Assembly (NCBI RefSeq): GCF_026130175.1
Contig: NZ_JAIGNI010000014.1
Location: 37,143-101,142, forward strand
From: Lyngbya sp. CCAP 1446/10
Lineage (GTDB): Bacteria > Cyanobacteriota > Cyanobacteriia > Cyanobacteriales > Microcoleaceae
Length of the DNA: 64,000 bases
Direction of reading: 5' to 3'
A program made the translations under genes and the position numbers. This document shows, piece by piece, positions 45,568 through 54,536 of this stretch (the stretch's first letter is position 1; each line of letters starts with the position of its first letter). Below the pieces are notes generated by a model, which ran no database searches, had not been told where the DNA came from, and worked only from the letters and a program-made list of their open reading frames with translations.

Positions 45568-46159
45568 TAGAAAGTATCCATTGGTTTGTAGTCTCGCTTG
45601 CTCTGTTGATCGATCGCAGGCTGTCTAATGCTGCAACGCCCCGCGACAGAAGGCTGGTAGAGTTTCTGCGTCAAGTCGGCACAAGTGATTGAGACGGAGA
45701 ATTGTTTCACTCCTTGGCGCGATCGCGATCGCACAAACGCACTACCTGTATGTGAGTATCTTTGCCTGTACTCCAAATGCTCCTACTGTTATCCCTACCG
45801 ATTTTTCGGTCAGTGCTTTGTTGCTAAATCTTTGCATTAGAAGTTGATAATAGTTTTCAATAATTTAAAAGATTCTCCACTAGAATTTCACGATTTTTAG
45901 GGAATGTCAAGCGATCGTGTCTGAAATAACATACAAATAGATTATAGTATTTTTTTTAAATATAAATAATATTTATAGCCTAAAAGGCTTGAGAATACTG
46001 ATTTTTTTTGGTACAGTATGGCTTAGAGTATTGCAGTTAAGGAATTTGGGAATGTTCTCTGCCCGAATTCGACCGCAGACAGCGCCCGCCTGAGTAACAC
46101 AGACAGCCAAACAGAATGCTAGATGATAGGATAAACTCGCTATATAAAAAATCAATAAA
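45568..46159. other. Divergent intergenic region between exbB and tonB
   Basis: AT-rich stretch with no gene recognised. Besides the Fur-like site at 46160-46174, a weaker GATAATAGTTTTCAATAAT-like sequence lies near 45846. It probably contains the promoters of both exbBD and tonB. Confidence 0.5.
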
Positions 46160-46174
46160 TGACAATAATTATAA
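46160..46174 (+). promoter_or_regulatory. Candidate Fur box upstream of tonB
   Basis: TGACAATAATTATAA matches the 7-1-7 Fur consensus TGATAAT-N-ATTATCA at 12 of 14 defined positions and lies 25 bases before the tonB start, next to AAGGAG. This is consistent with iron-repressed transcription; it is a candidate only. Confidence 0.5.
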
Positions 46175-46198
46175 TCTAATCAAGGAGATTCATCAGGA

Positions 46199-47821
46199 AT
46201 GAGTTTTTCAAACGTTTCGGCGACGCAAAGACAACAAGAAGAAGAGGCTCTCAAAAAAATTCTGGCGATCGGTCTGCTAGCCTCAACCGTACTGCACGCT
46301 GTTGTACTGCCGTTGAGCCTCAAGTTGGTCAAACCGGCTGAATTTGCAAATGACGATGCCATTGAAATTGTCATGCTGGATGAACCGAAAGTAGAGGAAA
46401 TCAAGCCAGATCCAGCTATTCCAGAAAAGGTATCTCCCCCGCCTGAGACATTCAAACCAGAACCGCCACCAGAGCCAACTCCCCCAGAAGAGCCACCCGT
46501 AGCGGTAACGCCACCGCCGATTCCAGAGGAACCTCCCGTAGCGGTAACGCCACCACCGATTCCAGAAGAGCCACCCGTAGCACCACCGCCGATTCCAGAG
46601 GAAGCCCCGGTAGCGGTAACGCCACCACCGATTCCAGAGGCAGCCCCGGTAGCAGCAACGCCACCGCCGATTCCAGAGCAGCCTTCTGCGATCGCACCTA
46701 AACAGGATTTGATTCCCCCAGAAACTCCTCCAAGCCCGATCGCCAACGAACCCAAAACCCCATCGCCCGATCCTCCCAAAAACGATCGCCCGATCGCCAG
46801 CGAGGAACCTCCTAAAAGCGAACCACCCGTTACCCAATCTCGCCCCAAGGGCGCTGAGAGTGCCGCAGATTTTACTGCTGATGCTGGAAATCCCAAGTCC
46901 TCGAATAGTCCTGAAAACAATAACTCGCCCTCGCCATCCTCAGAGGCATTAAATCCTGCTTCTGGGCCCATAGCCCGATCGCCCGCAGCCGGCCCACCAG
47001 TCACAACTACCAGGCCTGGAAGCGGCAGCAATTCGGGAAGTGCGATCGCGGATGCCACAAACCCCTCCTCTGGCCCCGGAGGCGGAAGCCCCCAGAGTGA
47101 AAGCGGAAGCTCTTCCTCAGAGCCCTTTGCAACGGGTTCTGGCCCCATAGCTCGATCGCCCGCAGCCGGCCTCCCAGTCACAACTACCAGGCCTGGAGGC
47201 AGCCGCAATTCGGAAAGTGCGATCGCCGATCTCACAAACCCCACAAGCGGCCCCGGAGGCGGAAGCCCCCAGAGTGAAAGCGGAAGCTCTTCCTCAGAGC
47301 CCTTTGCAACGGGTTCTGGGCCCATAGCTCGATCGCCCGCAGCGGGGCCGCCAGTCAAAACTACCAGGCCTGGAAGCGGTCGCAATTCGGGAAGTGCGAT
47401 CGCCGATGCCACAAACCCAGGAGGAAGTCCCTCGAACTCAGCATCCGGTGGGAGTGGAACTGGTGGGGGGGGTTCTTCAGAGCCCTTTGGCAGTGGTTCG
47501 GGCTCAGTGCCAAAACCGAAAAACCCTGGTGGAGGGGGGAGTCCTTCCCGTCCTTCGGGCCCTGCACCAGGCACTTGCATTAGCTGCGGTAAACCTGAAT
47601 ATCCCAGCGCCGCCAGAAAAGAAGGGCGTCAGGGTCAAGTAAAAGTCAAGTTTGATATTGACCCCAACGGTAAGGCCTTCAACATCGCGATCGAGATTTC
47701 TAGCAAATACGACGACTTCGATAGCGCTGCGATTAAAACAGTAGAAAGATGGAAATTTGCCTCATCAGACAGCGGCATTCAAGGAAAAGTAGCATCCATT
47801 ACCTTCCGGCTCAATGAGTAG
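46199..47821 (+). CDS. tonB: TonB-family energy-transducing protein with very long Pro/Ser/Gly-rich linker
   Basis: Protein of 540 residues. A single N-terminal anchor helix (LAIGLLASTVLHAVVLPLSL, about 20-40) is followed by about 400 residues of repetitive low-complexity sequence: PPPIPEEPPVAV-type repeats (80-160), then SPAAGPPVTTTRPGSG-type repeats (250-430). The C-terminal TonB_C domain (about 460-540) has YPSAARKEGRQGQVKVKFDIDPNGKAFNI and the final TFRLNE. The linker is much longer than in E. coli TonB (239 residues in total), perhaps to span a thicker cyanobacterial periplasm/peptidoglycan. Divergent from exbBD. The large antisense frame here is composition-driven. Confidence 0.92.
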   Translation: MSFSNVSATQRQQEEEALKKILAIGLLASTVLHAVVLPLSLKLVKPAEFANDDAIEIVMLDEPKVEEIKPDPAIPEKVSPPPETFKPEPPPEPTPPEEPPVAVTPPPIPEEPPVAVTPPPIPEEPPVAPPPIPEEAPVAVTPPPIPEAAPVAATPPPIPEQPSAIAPKQDLIPPETPPSPIANEPKTPSPDPPKNDRPIASEEPPKSEPPVTQSRPKGAESAADFTADAGNPKSSNSPENNNSPSPSSEALNPASGPIARSPAAGPPVTTTRPGSGSNSGSAIADATNPSSGPGGGSPQSESGSSSSEPFATGSGPIARSPAAGLPVTTTRPGGSRNSESAIADLTNPTSGPGGGSPQSESGSSSSEPFATGSGPIARSPAAGPPVKTTRPGSGRNSGSAIADATNPGGSPSNSASGGSGTGGGGSSEPFGSGSGSVPKPKNPGGGGSPSRPSGPAPGTCISCGKPEYPSAARKEGRQGQVKVKFDIDPNGKAFNIAIEISSKYDDFDSAAIKTVERWKFASSDSGIQGKVASITFRLNE

Positions 47822-47910
47822 GGATTTTCTGGAAACCTAGCAATTTTGCTGGGAATTCAATAGCACCAAGAAAGCAACTGCCAAGTTAAAAATTGAATTT
47901 TGTGTAAATT

Positions 47911-48996
47911 ATGAATTTTGGAATGTCGTCAGCAACATTAAGTAAAGTTCAGCGATTTGGATTCGCTCTATTACTTGGCTCCAACTTGGGAATGGCTGAG
48001 TTATTCGTAAACCCTCACAGCGCAATGGCCGGAGTGATTACTTTACCCGATGGCGGACGTTGTGAGGGAGAATTGAGCGAGGGTAAACTCAGCGGGCCTG
48101 GTCTCTGCGAATATGCCAATGGCGATCGCTATGAAGGGCAATTTCTCAATGGCCAACCTCACGGTAAAGGTGTCTATTCTTTTAAAGCAGAAGGTCGATA
48201 TCAAGGAGAATTTGCCTCTGGTGAATTCAACGGTCAAGGTGTCCGCGAGTTTGCTAACGGCAACCGCTACGAAGGAACTTTTAAAGACGGCGAATTCGAC
48301 GGTACGGGTACTTTTACTTCCACTAACGGCATTCGTTATGAAGGCTCTTTTGCCAAGGGTTCTCCCAGCGGGCGGGGGGCTTTTACATTCAGTGATGGCA
48401 CTCGTTGCGAAGGAGATATTAAAGAAGGAAAAGTTAACGGTAAAGGAGTCTGTCAATATGCTAATAAGAACCGCTACGAAGGAGAGTTGCTGAGTAATTT
48501 GCCTCACGGACAGGGAACCTATACCTTTGCGGTCGGAGGTAGTTATCAGGGGCAGTTTAGTGAGGGGCAATTTGATGGCAAAGGGGTTCGCGAATATCCG
48601 AACGGCAACCGCTATGAAGGAGAGTTTGTCAAGGGCAACCCTCAAGGTCAGGGGTTGTTAACTTTTAAAGAAGGGGGACGTTATCAAGGCCCGTTCGAGA
48701 ATGGAGAATTTAATGGTGAGGGTGTCCGCGAGTTTGCTAATGGCAATAGCTATAAAGGCATTTTTGTCAAGGGTAAGATGAGCGGGAAAGGTGTTTATGT
48801 TTTTGCCAATGGCGATCGCTGCGAAGGCGAATTTAGCGAGGGTCAGTTTAACGGTAAAGGTATCTGTACTTACGCCAATGGCGATCGTTATCAAGGTGAC
48901 TTTCTCAACGGGCAGAAACACGGTCAAGGTTCCTACATTTATGCAGATGGAACTAAGCTAGAAGGTAATTGGCAACAGGGTCAACTTCAAAAATAA
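47911..48996 (+). CDS. MORN-repeat protein, secreted or anchored
   Basis: Protein of 361 residues with a leader (FGFALLLGSNLGMAELFV...AMAG) and about 13 MORN repeats of 23 residues, consensus YEGEFxNGxxxGxGVxxFANGxR, filling residues 45-360. Repeats are regular with no catalytic domain. MORN proteins act in membrane or lipid contacts and as protein scaffolds; in bacteria their function is mostly unknown. It follows tonB by 90 bases on the same strand and may be co-transcribed with it; a link to iron uptake is unproven. Confidence 0.9.
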   Translation: MNFGMSSATLSKVQRFGFALLLGSNLGMAELFVNPHSAMAGVITLPDGGRCEGELSEGKLSGPGLCEYANGDRYEGQFLNGQPHGKGVYSFKAEGRYQGEFASGEFNGQGVREFANGNRYEGTFKDGEFDGTGTFTSTNGIRYEGSFAKGSPSGRGAFTFSDGTRCEGDIKEGKVNGKGVCQYANKNRYEGELLSNLPHGQGTYTFAVGGSYQGQFSEGQFDGKGVREYPNGNRYEGEFVKGNPQGQGLLTFKEGGRYQGPFENGEFNGEGVREFANGNSYKGIFVKGKMSGKGVYVFANGDRCEGEFSEGQFNGKGICTYANGDRYQGDFLNGQKHGQGSYIYADGTKLEGNWQQGQLQK

Positions 48997-49145
48997 TTGT
49001 TTTTCCTGTTTCGCGCTAAGCTGTGAGAGCATCCCAATTGTGTATGGTAATTGAGGGGGAGAGGGGGAGAAGATTTTTGATCGATCGTCGAAATATACAA
49101 TTTAAATGCACAACAGCTTACTCTTTTTCTAAAGATAGGCGATTG

Positions 49146-49282
49146 ATATCAAATCCGGTAGCATCGGAATGATTAGTATCCGAAATTAGGAGACGGCTTG
49201 GCCGTGTCCCTAGGATTAATCACGGTAGGGACACGGCACTGCCGTCTCCTCTATATCATTCCGGTGTTACCGGATTTGATAT
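49146..49282. repeat. 137-bp MITE-like element with ATATCAAATCCGGTA ends
   Basis: The outer arms ATATCAAATCCGGTA / TACCGGATTTGATAT are perfect inverted repeats. Nested arms GGAGACGGC / GCCGTCTCC and GTGTCCCTA / TAGGGACAC make almost the whole element self-complementary. It lies between convergent MORN and PepSY genes, in a 360-bp gap that holds nothing else. Confidence 0.8.
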
Positions 49283-49359
49283 GATAGAATTGAGAATTCA
49301 GAGAGTAGGCACTTTTCAGCAGAAAAATGATACTTGCCTAGAACCGCACGCCGCTCTCA

Positions 49360-50505
49360 TTAAAACCAAGGCCATTGTTGACTAATTGGATAGAATTTGT
49401 CATATTGCTGCCTCGCATCCTTACGGTAAAATTTCGCCAAATGTCGCTGCCACCACATCAGTACACCCGTCATAAACAGTACAATCGCTGCTAATCCTGC
49501 GATCGCGTGTACAAGTCGCAAGTAAATTCCGCCATAGCTGCCAATATGTAGCGGATAAAGCGAGTTGAGAATTCGATTTGCTACAGAAGCTGAATTTACA
49601 CTATCAGCCCGCAATATCTCGCCACTGTATTGGTCGAGATAAATGGTGCTAATCCCGTTTGGGTGTGGGTCATTGGGAAATTTTTTCCTGACTTTAAAAG
49701 TTGCTTCAGGTGTCAAAGGCAGAGAAATAAAAGTGGTTTTAGCTTCTGTCCAAACGGTATTAACTTGGTGTAATATTTCATCAAGGTTTTGCCTCGAACT
49801 GCTAGATTGGGGATGAGAAGTCAATGCTGGCTGTGGCTTTTCATTTGTTACCCAATACAGAGCAGATTCAAACGGAGTGTAAAAAATTATCGCTGTTCCT
49901 GTAGCAGAAATTATGATAAGAAAAGCGACCGATATAATCCCAGAAACATTATGTAAATCAAATATAGTCCGCTGCCAGTGAGCTTGCCAATTAATAGAAA
50001 ATCCGCGAGCCAAATTGCGCCAACCAGTCCACAATACCAAACCAGTAAAAGTTAGTCCTAGCATTACTAGACCGCAAATACCTACCACAAGATGACCAAA
50101 TTCTCCTGCAGCTAATTCCGCGTGTAACGTAAACATAAAACCTGTAAAAGTTTCTTTGTCAAGGCGCGCACCCTTAATTTTGCCGCTGTAAGGATTGACA
50201 TAAACGCTCACTACTTCCTCACTCTTTGACAGCATCGAAACTTGACAAACTTCCTTCGCTGAACGCGGCAGCAAGATACTAAGAGCTTGATTTTGCGGAT
50301 AAGCTTTTTCAACAATCTGCAGGACATTTTCCAGCGGTATCCGTTCGGCTTGAGGAATAACTTGCAGGAGTTGGGGATTGAAGAACCGCTCGATTTCGGA
50401 CCCAAAAACCAGTAAGCTGCCCGTTAAAGCAATTACTGCTAGAAATATTCCTACCACCAACCCCAAATACAAGTGCAGTTTGAATACGAGTTTGCGGAAC
50501 TTCAT
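49360..50505 (-). CDS. PepSY-associated transmembrane protein (siderophore-uptake type)
   Basis: Preferred start 50505 (MKFRKLVFKLHLYLGLVVGIF), giving 381 residues. Four membrane segments are visible: LGLVVGIFLAVIALTGSLLVF, LVVGICGLVMLGLTFTGLVLW, ISVAFLIIISATGTAIIFY, LVHAIAGLAAIVLFMTGVLMWW, with two periplasmic PepSY regions between. Histidines on the helices (HLYLG, HAELAAGEFGHL, DLHNVSG, HAIAG) fit haem or metal redox binding. Such proteins accompany TonB-dependent siderophore receptors and are thought to act as ferric-siderophore reductases. It lies downstream of the receptor gene on the same strand. Confidence 0.87.
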   Translation of the reverse strand: MKFRKLVFKLHLYLGLVVGIFLAVIALTGSLLVFGSEIERFFNPQLLQVIPQAERIPLENVLQIVEKAYPQNQALSILLPRSAKEVCQVSMLSKSEEVVSVYVNPYSGKIKGARLDKETFTGFMFTLHAELAAGEFGHLVVGICGLVMLGLTFTGLVLWTGWRNLARGFSINWQAHWQRTIFDLHNVSGIISVAFLIIISATGTAIIFYTPFESALYWVTNEKPQPALTSHPQSSSSRQNLDEILHQVNTVWTEAKTTFISLPLTPEATFKVRKKFPNDPHPNGISTIYLDQYSGEILRADSVNSASVANRILNSLYPLHIGSYGGIYLRLVHAIAGLAAIVLFMTGVLMWWQRHLAKFYRKDARQQYDKFYPISQQWPWF

Positions 50506-50561
50506 CTCAAAATTTTCCTCGAAGCCGTTAACTGTTCTCATTAAAGTAAAACCGATAGTCC

Positions 50562-50684
50562 GACAGGGAATGAATTCCCTGTCTCAAAGCTAAAGTCCTC
50601 GCTATGAGGACTGAGAAAAATACTTTTCAACTCATTAGTCCTCTTGAGAGGACTTTAGCTATTAGACAGGGGTTTCAACCCCTG
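50562..50684. repeat. Complex inverted repeat (GACAGGGAAT..., AGCTAAAGTCCTC arms)
   Basis: A 10-bp hairpin GACAGGGAAT/ATTCCCTGTC is followed by AGCTAAAGTCCTC and its complement GAGGACTTTAGCT and a second GACAGGGG arm. It is a cyanobacterial intergenic repeat adjacent to the next element, between the receptor and PepSY genes. Confidence 0.65.
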
Positions 50685-50699
50685 GCGGACTGGCGGACT

Positions 50700-50822
50700 G
50701 GGAGCATCTCAGTTTGGCATTTATAGTGCGAGCGTCCTCGAAGAGCGAGTTGTTAAAATACGCTCTTCGGGGACGCTCGCACTATAATAAAAAAAAGCTT
50801 TTTGCCAAACTGAGATGCTCCC
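50700..50822. repeat. 123-bp near-perfect palindromic element with 20-bp ends
   Basis: GGGAGCATCTCAGTTTGGCA at 50700-50719 is exactly complementary to 50803-50822; inner arms TATAGTGCGAGCGTCC/GGACGCTCGCACTATA and CGAAGAGCG/CGCTCTTCG also pair. The whole element can fold into one long hairpin. Probably a MITE. Confidence 0.85.
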
Positions 50823-50941
50823 GGCGGACTAGCTGGTGCGAGGACTGGCAGACTAACAGCTTAAATTAACACGCCTTGGGTTCTTGGAGTGTCCCTACAG
50901 GGGATATTGAATCTACTTCATAAACCTGCAATCTGTTGTAA

Positions 50942-53734
50942 TTACCAGTTAAGGCGGTAATTAACACTGAGACTTAAACCTCTGCCTGCATAATTAGAGC
51001 TGTCCACGCCAAATCCAGCTAAGTATTGCGACAGCACGGGAAAATATTGATTATTCAATAAATTTTCAACTTTGACTTGTAGTTGCCCTTTTCCCAGTTT
51101 AATTGTGCTGATGTAATCCACTGTGAGATAGCTGCTAATCGCGCCGCCATCGGAGCCGTCTTTGAAGGCTATATCGCGATTTCCAGAATATAAGAATTGT
51201 AACCGATTGTTCCATCCCTCCAAAGTTTCGTTTTGGAGATAAGCTGTTAGCTTGAGCGGTGGAATTCGGCTGCTATCGAGGGCGATGTAACGGTTTTCCT
51301 CCTCATATTCGCCTTGAATATAAGTAGCAGTACCGCCGAGCGACCATGCTGGTGCAGGTTGCCAATCCACCGTCCCTTCTAAGCCGTAAATGCGTTCTGG
51401 GGCGCGGATTAGTTCCAGGCGACCTGTGTTGCCAACTGGTTGAAAATTCACTCCTAGATCCGAGGTATTGTAGAAAGCGGCAAGCGACATTTGCACGGAT
51501 TGCCACCCTCCTCGAATGCCAATTTCGTAGTTGTTGACTTTTTGCGGTTGAGTTACTTCTAACGAAGATTCAATTCCGACAAAATCGTCGGGCGGTTCGC
51601 GGAGGATGCGCCCGAAATCTGGAACTGAGAAACCTTGAGAAAAGTTGCCAAATACGTTGAAGGTGTCATTAATTTTATAGACAGCCCCTGTATTAAATAG
51701 GGTGGCGTTAAATTTGCGATCGCCTCCTTGGATCTGGCGATCGTTAAAAGTGGTATAATCATTGACGTTTAACCCGATGCGTTCGTGACGTAGCCCGCCA
51801 CTTAAAATGACGATATCGTCAATATTCCATTCCAATTGACCGAAAAGGCCAAGGCTGTTGTAAGTGTAAGCAGGCACGAAAGGACGCTCGGAGATTTTCC
51901 GGTAAACCCGGCCACCACTTGTGTCAAATCTCTCCGGGTCGTACAAGTCGAAACGCTGTCTGCTATCTTCAGTAACATAGTCAGAGCCCCAAGTTAATCG
52001 AAGATTTTCGGCGCGGGATAAAGGAGTGGTGATCGCCAATCTACCTCCTATTTGTTCGTTCTCGGCTCGCGATCGAGTAACGCCGAGAAATGGGCCAAAG
52101 AAATCGGACGTGCGGTAATCTGAAGGAACACCTACATTGGAATTCGTTCGATAGTAAATTTGACTTTGAAGGCTGCTGCCAAAAAGGTTTTGGTTGGTGT
52201 AACTTAGGTTGATCTGTGTACTTTTATTTCCGGCTGTTTCCCCGTCGATATCCAAATTTCCGGTTCGGATGGCGCGGGCTTTTTGTCGTCCTTCCTGGTC
52301 GTCAACGCTAAAGTCTTGGATCACATTGGGGTCTTGGGTTTCCCGATAGTGATTGACTGTTAGTTGCAGCCGCTGTTGGGTATCCAAATCTACCCCGACT
52401 TTGCCCATCACGTTGAAGAGGGTGCTGCTATCTCCGCCGAGTTCAAAAAAGGGAATGCGATCGCCCCCGGCATCGTAAAAAGCTCCACTTCTGGCGATCG
52501 AGACAGTGCCGGTGAAATCGAAATTGCCACTTCGGCCAGAAATCGTCTGCTGAGCGTTAAAGCCTAGACCATCTTCTGTGTTTGTTAAAGCGCTATTGAC
52601 GCCCACTTCAGTAACAGCAGTTAGCCTTTCCTCCGTTGGCCGACGAGTAATAATATTAATCACGCCACCTGTAGCCTGAGCGCCGTAGATTGCGGTAGAC
52701 CCCCGCACTACTTCAATGCGTTCGATCGCGCTGGGATCGATGTTTCTAAATTCTCTGCCAAAAGATTGAAGATTCGTCGTTTGTGGCACGCCGTCAATCA
52801 GAACGGAAACGTCGCGACCCCGCAAAGTTTGTCCATAAGTGCTACTAAGTTGAGTCGGGGGCGCGAAACCAGGAACTTGATTTGCCAGGGCTTCCCCGAT
52901 ATTTCTCGATGCCCCTACCTGCTGCTGAAGTTCTTCTGAGTCTATGACCGTTATAGAGCGCGGCACGTTTGTCACTCTTTCTGCGGTTCGCGTTGCAGTG
53001 ACGACGATTTCAATCGCGTCTCTCCCCACCTGTGGCGTTATAGCGGGTGGCTGTGTCGATGTTCCTGGTGGCTGCGCTGTAGGTGCTGCGGGTTCTCCGG
53101 GTGTCCCTGGTGGCTGCGCTGTAGGTGCTGCGGGTTCTCCGGGCGTTCCTGGCGGCTGCGCTGTAGGCGGTAAGGGTTCTCCGGGTATCCCTGGTGGCTG
53201 CGCTGTCGGTGGGAAAGGTTCTGCGGGTATCTCTACCTGCTGTCCTGTCGGTGCTGCGGGTTCTGCGGGTATCCCCGGCCGCTGTGTTGTAGGAGCCGAT
53301 GCAGGCGGGCGAGAAGTCATCTCCGAGGTGGATTTTAAGCCCAGAATCAGACCCGCAGCATTAGGAATCACCCGTGCCACTGGTTGACCCCTCTCGCCAA
53401 TGACTTTGATTCGGATGCTGTTGTTATCTAAAGGAGTAACGGTGACAGAAGCAATTCCCGCAGCCGGTTTGTCTTGACGAAACTCATTTCCCCCCGATAG
53501 TCGCAGTTGAGCGGTAATGACATCAACTTGTAAAGTTTCGCCAAAGCTCGTGCTGAAGACTTGCAGGGGTCTTCCATCTTCAGTGTCTAGGATGATTTCA
53601 ATGCCTTCTGACGTGGGGTTGAGGCGAACTGCTGTCACCTGCGCGATGTTGGAAGCGCACGTCGGCCCAGCGACTAACGCCGACACGATTCCTGCCAGCC
53701 CAAGGCTGCTTAATAATAGCTGCGATCTTTTCAT
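50942..53734 (-). CDS. TonB-dependent outer-membrane receptor with N-terminal AMIN domain
   Basis: Protein of 930 residues. After a signal peptide (cut after TCA near residue 27) comes an AMIN domain (about 30-130: VTAVRLNPTSEGIEIILDTEDGRPL). A proline-rich repeat linker (about 140-235, AAPTAQPPGTPGEP units) leads to a TonB box (IEIVVTATRTAER, about 243-255). The plug (VPRSITVIDSEELQQQ to GVINIITRRP) and a 22-strand barrel follow, ending YRLNW with the terminal aromatic residue. AMIN plus plug is the usual cyanobacterial form of siderophore or metal-chelate receptors. It works with TonB-ExbBD at 44.5-47.8 kb. Substrate not readable. Fur control is plausible but no clear box was fixed upstream. 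Confidence 0.93.
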   Translation of the reverse strand: MKRSQLLLSSLGLAGIVSALVAGPTCASNIAQVTAVRLNPTSEGIEIILDTEDGRPLQVFSTSFGETLQVDVITAQLRLSGGNEFRQDKPAAGIASVTVTPLDNNSIRIKVIGERGQPVARVIPNAAGLILGLKSTSEMTSRPPASAPTTQRPGIPAEPAAPTGQQVEIPAEPFPPTAQPPGIPGEPLPPTAQPPGTPGEPAAPTAQPPGTPGEPAAPTAQPPGTSTQPPAITPQVGRDAIEIVVTATRTAERVTNVPRSITVIDSEELQQQVGASRNIGEALANQVPGFAPPTQLSSTYGQTLRGRDVSVLIDGVPQTTNLQSFGREFRNIDPSAIERIEVVRGSTAIYGAQATGGVINIITRRPTEERLTAVTEVGVNSALTNTEDGLGFNAQQTISGRSGNFDFTGTVSIARSGAFYDAGGDRIPFFELGGDSSTLFNVMGKVGVDLDTQQRLQLTVNHYRETQDPNVIQDFSVDDQEGRQKARAIRTGNLDIDGETAGNKSTQINLSYTNQNLFGSSLQSQIYYRTNSNVGVPSDYRTSDFFGPFLGVTRSRAENEQIGGRLAITTPLSRAENLRLTWGSDYVTEDSRQRFDLYDPERFDTSGGRVYRKISERPFVPAYTYNSLGLFGQLEWNIDDIVILSGGLRHERIGLNVNDYTTFNDRQIQGGDRKFNATLFNTGAVYKINDTFNVFGNFSQGFSVPDFGRILREPPDDFVGIESSLEVTQPQKVNNYEIGIRGGWQSVQMSLAAFYNTSDLGVNFQPVGNTGRLELIRAPERIYGLEGTVDWQPAPAWSLGGTATYIQGEYEEENRYIALDSSRIPPLKLTAYLQNETLEGWNNRLQFLYSGNRDIAFKDGSDGGAISSYLTVDYISTIKLGKGQLQVKVENLLNNQYFPVLSQYLAGFGVDSSNYAGRGLSLSVNYRLNW

Positions 53735-54536
53735 TACTGTTGAATCAACAATTGATAGAACTTCGGATATGTGGTTTGCGTTGCTTGCACAACAGGATTT
53801 TTGGCAGGGTTGCTGCTCTTCTGGGGCGGAGTGAAACTAACCTGCGGCAGATCCGGCCCAGTTTTCGGACACAGTGCGATCTGATTCTCCGGTCGCTATC
53901 GGCCTTTGTCTGGCAGGAAGCGCTTGAGGGCGCGTGACTCAATCGGGTTGAGCCTTTGGGCGAGTTGCCACGGTTGGCACTTTCCTCGGTTAAAGGAAGT
54001 AGTCGCTGGATGCTTAATGAGAAAGTCACTTAATTAGATAACAGAGCACTTGCATCTGTCAAGAGTTAACTAATGAAAACTTATTGCATTTTAAGATAGG
54101 GGGTGTCACCCCTCTATCTAGTTAGGCAGCACTTGACTATTATGGTTGATTGTCAGGGGTAGACAAACGAGCGCCTAAAATGCTATGGCAAGAGTTAAAA
54201 AAATTGTCATATAGGAAACGATAGGAGTCAAAAAATTATCTCAAGAACTCTTGACAATAAATATCATCTAGCCTACTATGCTTAAAGTCGATAGCCGTAA
54301 AGCCCCTGAAGCTGATATCAAAGCTGGCTCGGACTGAAATCGCCCCGGAGCCATTGCCGAATAGCCCGATCGACAACCAAACGTGAAAAGCAGCGCTAAT
54401 ACCCGGATTGAAGACTCAAACGCGCTGATAGGAAACTCGTAACGCCCGAAAACTGTTCACAAAACGTCTATGTGGAAAGAATTTGGCGGAACTGGTTGGC
54501 GTACTGCAAACAAGATTTATAGGTAAAAAAGAATCG
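53735..54536. other. Intergenic region between the receptor and the NRPS pseudogene
   Basis: About 800 bp without a recognisable gene. A weak Fur-like AATGAAAACTTATTGCATT lies near 54072. Short frames at 53740-54029 are not supported by any domain. Confidence 0.45.

Noticed and set aside
46180..47580. Long minus-strand frame of 466 residues across tonB
   Set aside because: It is the antisense of the Pro/Ser/Gly-rich TonB linker; its Gly/Pro-rich composition follows from codon bias, and the plus strand carries an anchor helix and TonB_C domain.
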